A DNA stretch of 64,000 nt from JBCCCJ01 sp039029315 (GCA_039029315.1 JBCCGK010000051.1:1-64000), one strand, 5' to 3'; numbered from the stretch's first letter, positions 36,601 to 44,990 are shown. The notes: generated by a model from the sequence alone, not told the origin. Numbers and translations: made by a program.

Positions 36601-36694
36601 ATTCGATATGATAGGAATACTGACCTGATGCACAAGGGAATGCAAAAAAGAAAGCCAATCCCAAGAACAAGATGCATGTTTTCATATTTCCCAT
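33659..36694 (-). CDS. Secreted SprB-repeat/PKD protein with T9SS sorting domain, 1011 aa
   Basis: A very large surface protein. A signal peptide (about 1-24) is followed by a beta-rich N-terminal part (about 25-235), a CARDB-like domain (about 245-345), a jelly-roll/MAM-like domain (about 355-530), three SprB-type repeats (about 615-850, each with G-G-x-x-P-x-x-x-x-W and D-x-x-G-C), one PKD domain (about 855-925) and a T9SS type A sorting domain (about 935-1011). SprB repeats occur in gliding adhesins, so adhesion or motility is plausible. A possible promoter lies at 36709-36716. No other gliding genes are in the window. Confidence 0.88.
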   Translation of the reverse strand: MGNMKTCILFLGLAFFFAFPCASGQYSYHIESKSGGNPGGLNTETDFDLTGWTTLLTGGQTTNMWSSTFTLPFPFSFYGQNVSAFKASANGVITFDVSNSAIPGNNVNLPTNTIPDLSIACFWEEFANAPPIGTNDLIQYKVFGTAPNRQFWIRWYSYEWGPTSFVYVATVLEESSNHIYLVDMFSSPSSNWITSTIGVQEDHTFGVQYGNSNTSLSQLGSGYADNHYYELTPFLIPPQDLVPVELVNPAANACGMGLESVTVRISNIGQQTATNLQAAYSINGSPISGMESVPGSVAPGDTLSYTFVTKADLSMAGAYDIQVWVNGNGDTNSTNDTMQHTLTNIQEISVFPYKEDFEAGNGGWESGGTYSSWEWGVPAATTISGAASGQRAWSTNRLGTYNSFESSWIISPCFNLSNVSIDTWVGMKIWWETESSWDGLVLQSSIDDGDSWQVVGEYGAPDWYNWQYINSFPGGQPVGWSGWNANNDGSGGWVAVTHQLDPGLIGQSSVRFRLAFSAGGTQNSDGIGFDDFVIGSPPTVVFGDDGWYCEGDSILGGTDPQVDYLWSTGAQTSSVRLHNLTGQTIIDSILTIVATNDIGLFRRDTIHFSMKLPLEIHSAIATAARCGGEASGAIDVSVAGGQAPFAFMWSDGQTMEDPTQLMAGEYDVLISDAVGCKIQSESIFIEEPDSLILEGIAAQISCFGRADGQISLAVSGGTSPLSIQWDHGPVTEFLDSLLEGRYQVRLSDGMGCEDSLTFEIQEPDSLSSVLVSIQDASCQETADGWIDLLVEGGTVPYNFAWSNGDTTEQLMEVKSGIYSVQISDANGCSLPEQSFTIEHDDNGPTAQFDYHIQGGTVFFQDASSGGVSYQWTFGDQTDGSTETDPVHVFSNNGTYVVSLIVSNPCGSDTLTQEISLVSVGNERMLIHGTLTLSPNPARSFIGLNFQQMELKDASAALYSLNGKEILYQELGDIHGQSQISLSLPLTMPAGIYLLKVHAQEGSLYRRVVVTE

Positions 36695-36708
36695 ACTTGT
36701 ATTTTTTT

Positions 36709-36716
36709 CAAAAATA
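36709..36716 (-). promoter_or_regulatory. Possible -7 element of the SprB-repeat gene
   Basis: TATTTTTG on the minus strand matches TAnnTTTG. It lies 15 bases before the ATG at 36694. The -33 partner is weak (TTT about 18 bases upstream), so confidence is limited. Confidence 0.3.
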
Positions 36717-36797
36717 TATTTACGAATAAGCGTAAAAAATGGGTGTTTGAAAAATGATTTTTGCTACAGCTCTTGCATGCAGATTGAACAATTCTGA

Positions 36798-36829
36798 TTG
36801 GATCTTAGTTCTCAAGAGTGGTACCTTTG
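36798..36829 (+). promoter_or_regulatory. Bacteroidota-type promoter for the YdjM-like gene
   Basis: TTG (36798-36800), 21 bases, TACCTTTG (36822-36829): an exact match to TTG-N19-21-TAnnTTTG. The ATG at 36834 begins only five bases after the -7 element, so the transcript should be leaderless or nearly so. Confidence 0.6.
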
Positions 36830-36833
36830 CAAC

Positions 36834-37865
36834 ATGGATTCCCTCACTCAAATCGTATTAGGCGCTTCGGTTGGAGAAGCGGTTCTTGGCAAGAAAGTTG
36901 GCAATAAAGCTGCCTTATGGGGGGGAATTTGCGGAACCATTCCCGACTTGGATGTACTGGCCAATGTCTGGATGGGAGAACTGGATGCTCTGGTTGCTCA
37001 TCGTGGGGTAACACATTCTATTGCATTTAGTATTGTGATGGCCCCGATTGTTGGCCATTTGATTCATCGGATCTATAAAAAGAATCGAGGAAGCCCAAAG
37101 GGATGGTCATTATTGGCTTTCTGGGCATTGCTCACCCATCCTTTGCTGGACTGCTTTACCAGTTGGGGCACACAGTTGTTTTATCCGTTCAGCAGTGTCC
37201 GAGTAGCCTTCAATACGATTTTTGTTGCTGACCCTGCCTACACTGTCCCCTTTTTGCTTTGCTTATTGGTTGCCATGTTCCTTCGACAGGAGAAGCGGGC
37301 AAGAAGGATATGGAACTGGGCAGGGATTGTGATCAGCAGCTTGTATTTGGTTTTGACGGTGACCAATAAGTTTGTGGTAGATGCTGTTTTTACAAATTCG
37401 TTACATCGGGCGGGCAAGAGTGTAGAACGATTTTCCACCTATCCTACTCCCCTAAACAATATTCTGTGGTATGTCGTTGCCGAAGAACCCAGCGGCTATA
37501 ATGTAGGCTTATATTCTCTTGTGAAGGACTATAACAGCCCAATCGCCTATACTTATGTTCCTAAAAATCATCAGCTGATTCAAGGATTGGACGACAACAA
37601 AGTAGTAGAAACCCTGCAATGGGTGAGTAAAGGCTATTATGCCCTGGAGGAATCTGATAGCACCCTGATTTGGCACGACCTACGATTTGGCCTGATGAAC
37701 CTTTGGGATGAAGAGGTCGTTGGCCCTCCCAAATTTTTGTTTTCGTACAAACTTGTCAAGGAGAACAACGAATACGTAGAGATTAGCCAGGAAAATGGGC
37801 CTCCTCAAGACTTTCCTGAGGGAGCGATTGATCGCTTTTGGAATCGGATTTGGGGACGGGAATAA
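36834..37865 (+). CDS. YdjM/DUF457-type membrane-bound metal-dependent hydrolase, 343 aa
   Basis: An inner-membrane protein of the YdjM (LexA-binding, membrane-bound metal-dependent hydrolase) family. MDSLTQIVLGASVGEAVLG opens it and is typical of the family. Putative metal residues occur in PDLDVL (about 40-45), AHRGVTHS (about 58-65) and LTHPLLDCFT (about 98-107). About five helices are followed by a C-terminal soluble domain (about 200-343). The chosen ATG at 36834 fits the family N terminus and the promoter just upstream; an in-frame codon at 36798 is inside that promoter. Members are often membrane hydrolases of unknown substrate. Confidence 0.88.
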   Translation: MDSLTQIVLGASVGEAVLGKKVGNKAALWGGICGTIPDLDVLANVWMGELDALVAHRGVTHSIAFSIVMAPIVGHLIHRIYKKNRGSPKGWSLLAFWALLTHPLLDCFTSWGTQLFYPFSSVRVAFNTIFVADPAYTVPFLLCLLVAMFLRQEKRARRIWNWAGIVISSLYLVLTVTNKFVVDAVFTNSLHRAGKSVERFSTYPTPLNNILWYVVAEEPSGYNVGLYSLVKDYNSPIAYTYVPKNHQLIQGLDDNKVVETLQWVSKGYYALEESDSTLIWHDLRFGLMNLWDEEVVGPPKFLFSYKLVKENNEYVEISQENGPPQDFPEGAIDRFWNRIWGRE

Positions 37866-37924
37866 GGGAATGAAAGCCTGTCACTTTTTCAGAGACTTTT
37901 CGTACCTTTATTCAAACAGCAATC

Positions 37925-38659
37925 ATGGAAGAAATTCGAGAAATATTAAAACAGTTTGCGATAGACATGGCTGCGCTCAAGGAGCGAGATGAGCAGTATA
38001 TTAAAGATCGGGAAGAAAGAGAAAAGGAAAGAACCAGAGAGAAAGAAGAAAAAGAAAAGGAAAGAGCCAGAGAGAAAGAAGAAAGAGAAAAAAGATGGGC
38101 CAGAGAAGAGAAAAGAAAAGCCAAGGAAGCGAAGGAACAAGCAGAGCGAACCAAAGAACTGGATCGCAGATTCAAAGAGGCAGAAAAGCTCATCTCCAGA
38201 GTAGGAAAACAAATCGGAGATCTGGGAAATAAATTCGGTTCCTTTACAGAGGGAATGGCTTTACCCTCTTTTCAGAAGATTCTTTATCAACAATTTGGCG
38301 CGACGCATGTCTCTCCCCGGGCCAAAGCTCGTCTCAATGGCCACACACTTGAAATCGATATACTTGGATACAGCAATGGGAAACGTAATACTGCTGTAGT
38401 GGTTGAAATCAAATCCCACCTCAAAAAGGAAGATGTGGATCAACTCCTCAGAATTCTGGATGACTTCCCTCAATTTTATCCTGCACACAAAGACAAAGCT
38501 CTCTATGGTATCCTCGTAGGAGTCAATGCACCAGAATCGATCCGAAATCTCGCCAAAAAGAAGGGCTTATATGTAGGGCAAATCAGTGATGAAACCTTTG
38601 ATTTACTGGTCCCTGAGACATTTGACCCAAAGAATTTTGGTACAGAACAAGATTCATGA
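37925..38659 (+). CDS. Coiled-coil DUF3782-like protein with PD-(D/E)XK-type nuclease fold, 244 aa
   Basis: A long, highly charged helix (about 20-95), made of Glu/Arg/Lys-rich repeats, forms a coiled coil. It leads to a compact domain (about 100-230) with LGNKFGSFTEGMALPS and the pattern E-I-D-x-L-G-Y (about 139-145) then V-E-I-K-S (about 156-160), the arrangement of PD-(D/E)XK nucleases. The fold assignment rests on this spacing. DUF3782 relatives occur widely in cyanobacteria and Bacteroidota with unknown roles. The next gene starts inside its stop codon (4-base overlap). Substrate and partner are unknown. Confidence 0.72.
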   Translation: MEEIREILKQFAIDMAALKERDEQYIKDREEREKERTREKEEKEKERAREKEEREKRWAREEKRKAKEAKEQAERTKELDRRFKEAEKLISRVGKQIGDLGNKFGSFTEGMALPSFQKILYQQFGATHVSPRAKARLNGHTLEIDILGYSNGKRNTAVVVEIKSHLKKEDVDQLLRILDDFPQFYPAHKDKALYGILVGVNAPESIRNLAKKKGLYVGQISDETFDLLVPETFDPKNFGTEQDS

Positions 38660-39474
38660 TCCAGAAGCATTTTCCTTTTTTCCTCTTTGCTCTTCTTCCA
38701 CTCCTTCATTTCTCCTGCCATCAACCTCATCCTGCTCAAGACAAGTTGATAGCCTTGTTGTCCCATCCGCGCAGCATTGAATCTCTCCAGTTTCATGTGG
38801 AGCCCTGGATGATTGGTGGGAACTTGGTTTCTTACAGAACTGGTGCTGTTAGCATGCACAACTTTAAAAAGCATAGAGCAACAGCATTTCAGTTTTCCGA
38901 GGAGGATTTTCGTAGATTTTGCCTAAAAAAGCTTCCTTCTCTGAAACCAACACAGCAAGAGTATGGGATTCTCTATACCCATGCGATCTGTGAATTGAGG
39001 GTCAAAGGACATGAGCCAACGATTATTTTGGTCTTTAATCAGATTGGAGATATGCGCATTCACTTCATGGGAGAGGATCATCCCTTGCCAGATGAGCGGG
39101 AAATATTCCAGGCCGAGGAGATGTTTGACTATCTGATCAAAAAGGCTTTGATTCAAGTCAAAGAAGAGGAGCGAATCCGAACACAGTTTTGCGATGCAAA
39201 TCAAATTGTTGGGACTGCTTTGGCAGAGATTGGGAAGAGGAGAGAAGATGACTCCATGGCTTTTTCCGAGATCCAAACAACGATCATTCCCTTTTTGGAG
39301 CAATTAACTGGAATACAAAGCAGACTCGATTCTTGTTCTTTAAGTCATGTCTACTCTCGCCATTATTTCAATTGGTATGACTGGTATTTCGACCATGAGC
39401 CTTTGGACTGCGACCACCGGTTCCAGAATCTGGTCAGTGAATGGCTGGATGATTGCCCGGAAATACTCAAATAG
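38656..39474 (+). CDS. Lipoprotein of unknown function coupled to the coiled-coil protein, 272 aa
   Basis: No family recognised. An N-terminal hydrophobic stretch followed by LLHFSC-H gives a lipobox cysteine at about residue 21, so this is a lipidated envelope protein. The mature part has mixed charge and no repeats; Cys pairs and a W-Y-D-W-Y-F-D-H segment lie near the C terminus. Its ATG overlaps the stop of the preceding gene in an ATGA junction, so the two are probably translated together. That links a cytoplasmic nuclease-like protein with an exported one, which is unusual. It ends nine bases from the convergent patatin gene. Confidence 0.68.
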   Translation: MIQKHFPFFLFALLPLLHFSCHQPHPAQDKLIALLSHPRSIESLQFHVEPWMIGGNLVSYRTGAVSMHNFKKHRATAFQFSEEDFRRFCLKKLPSLKPTQQEYGILYTHAICELRVKGHEPTIILVFNQIGDMRIHFMGEDHPLPDEREIFQAEEMFDYLIKKALIQVKEEERIRTQFCDANQIVGTALAEIGKRREDDSMAFSEIQTTIIPFLEQLTGIQSRLDSCSLSHVYSRHYFNWYDWYFDHEPLDCDHRFQNLVSEWLDDCPEILK

Positions 39475-39483
39475 TTCAGTTAT

Positions 39484-41859
39484 TTATTTTTTCCCTCTAC
39501 TCGAAGCAATCAAGTCCTCCTGGTACAATCCCTGAATCAACTGGAAAGCGGCTTCATTCTGTGGAGTAGACAGAGCCAGGGAGATATTGGTTTTTTCACG
39601 GCTTGTGAGGTGGAAACTGAGAGAGGCTGGATTGTCGCTGGTCTCACGGGGATACTCGATCGGAATTACCTCCACATATCCAGAATACCATTCATGGATG
39701 AATTCCAGCACATTGTCATTGGCGAGGTCCTTCGCTTCAGCCAGGGAGTAATAGCCCCCTCCCAGAGGTGCGGTGATGCGCTGAAAAGCTCTTCCGCTGG
39801 AGGTCTTTCGGATCGGATCGATTCGTCGATTGTCGCGAATCTGGAGAAAGATGATGCCTTCAGTATTCTCAGCAAACCATTCTTTAAATTCAAACAAGTA
39901 TTTGACTGCGGTCTGTGTCCCATAGTTGTCTATCGCTCCAGCATCCATCACCATCATGGCTGGTTCACTTGGAAGTTCCACCACAGGCAATACGAATGGG
40001 AAGGTCGCATTCATACGCAGAGCAGTTGTAATCAGCAAACTATCCGGCTCTTGCTCCTCAAAGAATCTGCGAAATTCTACACCCCGGGTTCTGGTCAAGT
40101 ATTGATCCGTGATCTTGTTCTGTTGTGTCAAATAAGAAATCGGATTGGCAGAGATATACAATTGTTTCCCCTGATTGAGGATTGTTGGGGTATAAATAAT
40201 CTGCGGAATCAATCCTTCTGCTTCGGGAAGTTGATAATCCCCCAGTCGTTTGTTTCTGATTTCAGGCAAATTATTTCCTAACTGATCATCGAAGGAATAG
40301 CCCGTTTCTCTATAGTATTGATTGTCTCCCACAAAGACCTTCCTATTGGGCAAAAACATATCGCTCAATACCTTAAAGATGATCCGGTTGAGCAAATCCT
40401 TGGAGATATTTTCTCGATAACATTCTGATTCCAGGGAAGACAATTCTCCTTGAAGGCGTTGCAAATAGAGTTCCCGAAAATAGGTCTGTCCAAACATGCC
40501 TCCTGAAGCACCAGTCATCAGTCGAATTTCTTCAGACAGTTGCCCCTTTGTCAAGCTATCCAATTGTTGCAGGACACTCAGGGTCCAATAGGCAGACCGA
40601 AGTCCTCCTCCAGAAGCAGATACGAATACAGCCTTGGGCTTGGCGTTATAGCCATGTTTTTCCTGATAGCGGGCCAACCAACTGTCGAGTGTATTCAAGG
40701 CCAGGAGACGGTCTTCCTCATATCCTTCCTGGCTATGTAAGGAAGCCAGATGATCTTCCGTATAAGGGGCCAGGGATGCCTGGTATTCCATCCCCAGCGC
40801 ATGGCTGGGAGCGTGAAGCCATTCCAGATGATTGTAAGCTGTCAGAAAGGCCAAAATTGTGATCAGGGTAAGCATGCCTGATTTTCTGGACCAAAAGCTA
40901 ATCGCTCCCAGGATCAAAATCCCCAAAGAAAAAATCAACAGAAAACTCGCCCCCGCCGGGATTTGGAACGCAGGATTGTCTTCCAGCAATCCCAAGGTTG
41001 CAATCAGGGTGAATGTCAGAATCTGCATCAACAACAACTTGCCGTGGTGCTGGCTTAGCGCTCGCACAATGGTCCGAAATTGACTGGACTCTGGTTCTTC
41101 TACCTGAACAAGCTGAAAAGGAAATAACAAATAGGAATGCGTCCGGTTATTCGTTCGCCAGACAGATCGGGCTTTTCCCAGGATGATTTTCTTCTTTTTG
41201 ACAAATGGAAATCGAGCCAGACGCTTTTCTAACTTGCTCCCTATCCAGTTGAATAATCCTCTTTGCGTGAAAAAATAAGTGGCAGAAATCAGAAAGACGG
41301 TCCCAATTCCAAGGATCATCGCCAGTGTTTTTTGCCAGACAAGAACATTGATTCCTCCATTTGTCTCTACATGAAATTGAAAGAACTGATAGAGATAGAA
41401 GATCAAAAAAGCCCCCGGAAGCAGAAAATTATTATAGGCAAAAATATAGAAAGGATGCTTGGTCAAGGCGATGAAAGGAAACCGATAACTCTCATTGATA
41501 TAGAGCGTGATCATATATGCAAACAAAAATGCTCCCAAAGCTGACCCCACGATGAAGACACTCCAGAAGTTTTCCTCTCCCAGATACTCTGGCTCCATGA
41601 ATAGGTAAATGCCCCCAAAGCCTTTTCCGACCACCCCGGTTATCAAGGCAATCAAAAAACTCCAAAACAACAACAAAATCCTATGTCTTCTCAGTTGGCG
41701 AACCAACAATTGCATGGGCAAAGTGAGTTGGAGCTCTCTCCATATGTGTAAGCGTTTTTTCATGATATTCTCTCTCCACAAATTCCGAAGAATTGCGTTT
41801 CTTTTTGGATCTAAAACAGCCTCCCGAAACAATCGAAGCATAGCCATCAGGCCCCTCAT
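39484..41859 (-). CDS. Multi-pass membrane patatin-like phospholipase, 791 aa
   Basis: A fusion of a membrane domain and a patatin-like lipase. Hydrophobic segments lie at about 58-78, 100-120, 132-160, 175-200, 275-292, 300-320 and 325-345. The patatin part (about 405-700) has the oxyanion loop GGGLR (417-421), the nucleophile Ser452 in GASGG, and Asp639 in DAGAIDNYG, the usual dyad (the canonical DGG is DAG). It may act on membrane phospholipids. The ATG at 41859 is first, and an ATG at 41763 (MKKRLHIW) is equally possible. It is a single minus-strand gene. Confidence 0.85.
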   Translation of the reverse strand: MRGLMAMLRLFREAVLDPKRNAILRNLWRENIMKKRLHIWRELQLTLPMQLLVRQLRRHRILLLFWSFLIALITGVVGKGFGGIYLFMEPEYLGEENFWSVFIVGSALGAFLFAYMITLYINESYRFPFIALTKHPFYIFAYNNFLLPGAFLIFYLYQFFQFHVETNGGINVLVWQKTLAMILGIGTVFLISATYFFTQRGLFNWIGSKLEKRLARFPFVKKKKIILGKARSVWRTNNRTHSYLLFPFQLVQVEEPESSQFRTIVRALSQHHGKLLLMQILTFTLIATLGLLEDNPAFQIPAGASFLLIFSLGILILGAISFWSRKSGMLTLITILAFLTAYNHLEWLHAPSHALGMEYQASLAPYTEDHLASLHSQEGYEEDRLLALNTLDSWLARYQEKHGYNAKPKAVFVSASGGGLRSAYWTLSVLQQLDSLTKGQLSEEIRLMTGASGGMFGQTYFRELYLQRLQGELSSLESECYRENISKDLLNRIIFKVLSDMFLPNRKVFVGDNQYYRETGYSFDDQLGNNLPEIRNKRLGDYQLPEAEGLIPQIIYTPTILNQGKQLYISANPISYLTQQNKITDQYLTRTRGVEFRRFFEEQEPDSLLITTALRMNATFPFVLPVVELPSEPAMMVMDAGAIDNYGTQTAVKYLFEFKEWFAENTEGIIFLQIRDNRRIDPIRKTSSGRAFQRITAPLGGGYYSLAEAKDLANDNVLEFIHEWYSGYVEVIPIEYPRETSDNPASLSFHLTSREKTNISLALSTPQNEAAFQLIQGLYQEDLIASSRGKK

Positions 41860-42068
41860 GAAAGATTCATGATCTTCTGAAGCCCCTTAGCATGTAAGAC
41901 GTAGTGTAGGAAAAAGTGTCAATGCTTCACTGATCAAAGTTGTTGCAGAAAATTCCTCCATCTCTCCTGTTCAGCCCTTCACAGAGACACGTCTGTTTTT
42001 CTTACGAAAAAAATTGCTTTGTGGTAGCTTTGAAGAGAGAAAATTTCACATTTTGTTTTATTTCGGAC

Positions 42069-42105
42069 AAAAATCAAGGGCAAGGCTGTAAAAACCTTGC
42101 CCTTG
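42069..42105 (-). terminator. Intrinsic terminator of the PorE-like gene
   Basis: On the minus strand CAAGGGCAAGG (42105-42095) pairs with CCTTGCCCTTG (42085-42075) around a 9-base loop, followed by ATTTTT (42074-42069). It lies 28 bases after the stop at 42133. Confidence 0.85.
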
Positions 42106-42132
42106 AGAGAAATTTTTCAAGCAGTAGGAGAA

Positions 42133-44166
42133 TCAAAAATCAATGGAGAGGATTCTGAATTCTGTCCGTCTATTGGCTTGTTCATCCTGGTCGGTGAGTT
42201 CGGGGGTAACAAGCGGATCAGACTCTCCATATCCAAACCATGTCAGACGAGCAGGATCTATCCCATTTTCAGCTAGGTATTTGACCACTGCTTTGGCACG
42301 GTTCTCAGATAGATTCTTGTTATAAGGATCTTCTCCATTGGAATCGGTATGAGATCCCATCTGGATGATGATATTGTTGTTGTCATTGAGGATTTTGAGC
42401 AATTTTCTCAACTCAGGCAAGGCATCTGCTCGCAAGTAATATTTGTCATAGTCATAATAAATATTCTGCAAGACGATTTCTTTCCCGATTTCGATTGGCT
42501 CCAATTCAATGTCGATATTTCGGACAATTTCAGTCATCGGCATGACCCCTATGGTCGAGACTTCGACTTCGTTGGCCAGGTATTCGGGGGCATTGCCGAG
42601 TACCTTGTATTGTTTTTCTGCTGAGAGCGGAAATTCATATCTGGCACTCTGATCGGTATTGAATGAATTAATCTCAACCAATGTGGTATCTCCATCTTCA
42701 TTTGGCACCATCTCATAGAGAATCGCCGTAGCAAACTCAATGGGTTGCTTGGAAAGCTTGTCTCGAATCAATCCCTTGACAGCAATTTGATAATCTTCAG
42801 GTCCATATGGAATCTTTCTGGCCCAATAGATGTCATAACTCCCCATCCCACTCGGGCGGTTGGAGGTAAAATATGCTAGAGAATCATCATCCATCCATAT
42901 TCCACCAACATCATTGTAGGTTGAGTTGACAGGAGACCCAACATTCACGGGTTCGCCAAAAGAGCCAATCTCGCCTGTTGAGTAGAATAAGTCATAGCCA
43001 CCGAATCCCGGATGCCCTTCGGAGGCAAAGTAGAGCGTAGTACCTTCATTATTCAGGAAGGGGGTTGCTTCATTGAAAGGGGTATTGATAGTTGTTCCCA
43101 GATTTTGGGGTGGTGACCAACCAGCTCCGACTCTTCTGGAAAACCAGATATCAAACCCTCCTTCTCCACCTCCTCGGTCAGAGACGAATAATAAGGTTCG
43201 GCCATCTCGAGTGATGAAAGGCTGACGATCATCTGTTGGCACCTTTTTGGTTTTGCCTCTGGAATTGACGATGACTTCCTTCTCTCCGGCCAGACTTTCC
43301 AGGTAGATGGGTTTACTCCAGGCCTTTTTGATGGGATCGTATTTGGATTCGTAGATACTACAGCCATTTTTGTTCTTTTTATAGTTACAAATGGCGAAAT
43401 ACATACTCAGTCCATTTCCGGTAAAGGAGGCAGGTCCATCATTGCCCTTGAAGTTGACTCGCTTCTTCGGGAAGGGAACGATATCCGTACCGAAGGTGCT
43501 ATCATCTTCACGAACGACATAGTAAATGTCTGCATCTTTGGGTTCTCCCGTTACGCTGTTTCGTTTGTTCCGTTTTTTGGGAGTTGGCCGTTCAGACACA
43601 AAAGCAAGGAACTTGTCTTCTTGTCTTTGGTCAAGATAGGCTGGCAAGCGATCTCCAGCAGTTGAGTTAAAAGATACAGGCTTGATTCGATATGGAGGGA
43701 GAGCGGAAAGAGATGCTTCGGCAAGATCGCATCCTTTGATTTCCATTTGTGCCCTCTCATAGTAGTCATCCTGAGTCTGGTGTCTCCGCATAAACTCTTG
43801 AAAAGATTCCCGGGCCTTCCGGTAATTATTCAGGAGTTTGTAGGTCAAGCCAATGCGCAGATAGACAGTATCATTGCGGTTGGGATCAATTTCGCTGGCT
43901 TTGCGGTAGTAGCGTAAAGCCTCGCGGTAATCTTTGAGGATGTAGTTAGTGCGGCCAAGCTGGTATGCAGCATCAAAGTTTGTATCATCTTGTCCCAAAA
44001 CAGTCTGGTACAGATCCTTTGCGCCCACAATATTCCCGCTACGGAAATACTGATCAGCTTTGTTCATCAGCTTATCGTTCTTACTCTGCGCCTGAGACAC
44101 AGCTGGACTCAGGGTCAAAACAAGTGCGAGACAAGCTGCAAGCCACTGGAAACAATATGGTTTCAT
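42133..44166 (-). CDS. PorE-like T9SS envelope protein: TPR, beta-propeller, CRD, OmpA
   Basis: A periplasmic peptidoglycan-binding protein of 677 residues. After the signal peptide (about 1-28, ending VSQAQS) come TPR repeats (about 30-140), a PD40-type propeller (about 170-470), a carboxypeptidase-regulatory-like domain (about 475-560) and an OmpA-type domain (about 565-677) with TDSNGEDPYNKNLSENRA and the C-terminal NRRTEFRI. This is the layout of PorE, a T9SS component; other proteins in the phylum share it, so no symbol is given. The ATG at 44181 is an alternative start. Promoter at 44227-44257; terminator follows. Confidence 0.85.
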   Translation of the reverse strand: MKPYCFQWLAACLALVLTLSPAVSQAQSKNDKLMNKADQYFRSGNIVGAKDLYQTVLGQDDTNFDAAYQLGRTNYILKDYREALRYYRKASEIDPNRNDTVYLRIGLTYKLLNNYRKARESFQEFMRRHQTQDDYYERAQMEIKGCDLAEASLSALPPYRIKPVSFNSTAGDRLPAYLDQRQEDKFLAFVSERPTPKKRNKRNSVTGEPKDADIYYVVREDDSTFGTDIVPFPKKRVNFKGNDGPASFTGNGLSMYFAICNYKKNKNGCSIYESKYDPIKKAWSKPIYLESLAGEKEVIVNSRGKTKKVPTDDRQPFITRDGRTLLFVSDRGGGEGGFDIWFSRRVGAGWSPPQNLGTTINTPFNEATPFLNNEGTTLYFASEGHPGFGGYDLFYSTGEIGSFGEPVNVGSPVNSTYNDVGGIWMDDDSLAYFTSNRPSGMGSYDIYWARKIPYGPEDYQIAVKGLIRDKLSKQPIEFATAILYEMVPNEDGDTTLVEINSFNTDQSARYEFPLSAEKQYKVLGNAPEYLANEVEVSTIGVMPMTEIVRNIDIELEPIEIGKEIVLQNIYYDYDKYYLRADALPELRKLLKILNDNNNIIIQMGSHTDSNGEDPYNKNLSENRAKAVVKYLAENGIDPARLTWFGYGESDPLVTPELTDQDEQANRRTEFRILSIDF

Positions 44167-44226
44167 AGGGGTGGATGTCATAATTTCACAAAAACGAAAT
44201 TTCTTAAGCAAGGGTATGTCCACTCA

Positions 44227-44257
44227 CAAACATAGAAAAAATCCCGTTCTTACTCAA
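44227..44257 (-). promoter_or_regulatory. Bacteroidota-type promoter for the PorE-like gene
   Basis: On the minus strand TTG (44257-44255), 20 bases, TATGTTTG (44234-44227): an exact match to TTG-N19-21-TAnnTTTG. It gives a leader of about 40-55 bases. It lies in the gap between mlaE and this gene, so the gene is separate from the upstream operon. Confidence 0.6.
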
Positions 44258-44261
44258 TCAT

Positions 44262-44990
44262 CTAGAACAAAATAATCCAAAGCAAGAAATCTCCGGCCAA
44301 AATGCATACTGCTGAAATCACAAAAGAAGAGATTGTTGCCTGCCCTACTCCTTGCGCTCCTCCAGAAGCATGGAGCCCCTTATAGCAACCAATAAGTGCG
44401 ATTATCATCCCAAAAATCGTTCCTTTGATCAGGCCACCAATCATGTCTCCCCACTGGAAAAAATCTCTAACAGACTGAAAAAATACCTGTGGAGTAAGAT
44501 CCAGAAAATATTCCGAAACCAGCAAAGCCCCCACAACTGAGACCAGAATACTAAAGAAAGTCAGGATTGGCATCATGAGTCCAAGTCCTAAGAATCGAGG
44601 CATGACAAGATACCTGACTGGATCGATCGGCATGGTCCTGAGGGCATCTATCTGCTCAGTGATCTTCATCGAGCCAATTTCTGCAGTCATGGAAGCGCCA
44701 ATTCTCCCGCTGATTACCAAAGCTGTCAGGACAGGTCCCATTTCCATCATCACCACTCTGACAACCTGCCCCCCCATCACAGAGAGCGAGATCATGCCTC
44801 GAAACTGATAAGCAGCTTGCCAAGCTATGATCGCTCCGGCAAATAATCCAATCAGTAATACAAGTGGGATAGAATTGACGCCAACATGGTCCAGCTGGTA
44901 AATAACTCTTCGCCGGTCTCTGATGGCAAATCTTAGGCTCAAAAGGACCTGCCAGATGAGGTATCCAAACCGACCAAGTTGTTCAATCAA
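44262..44990 (-). CDS. mlaE: MlaE-family ABC permease, 242 aa
   Basis: The permease of the Mla (YrbE) type of lipid transporter that moves phospholipids between the outer and inner membranes. Five or so hydrophobic helices with the conserved segments FAGAIIAWQAAYQF (about 50-63), ISGRIGASMTAEIGSM (about 93-108) and MPRFLG (about 129-134) identify the family. It begins with TTG at 44990; no ATG exists in frame. The ATPase partner (MlaF) and MlaD are not adjacent here, which is unusual. It lies 18 bases downstream of an unknown secreted protein gene, so is cotranscribed with it. Confidence 0.9.
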   Translation of the reverse strand: MIEQLGRFGYLIWQVLLSLRFAIRDRRRVIYQLDHVGVNSIPLVLLIGLFAGAIIAWQAAYQFRGMISLSVMGGQVVRVVMMEMGPVLTALVISGRIGASMTAEIGSMKITEQIDALRTMPIDPVRYLVMPRFLGLGLMMPILTFFSILVSVVGALLVSEYFLDLTPQVFFQSVRDFFQWGDMIGGLIKGTIFGMIIALIGCYKGLHASGGAQGVGQATISSFVISAVCILAGDFLLWIILF

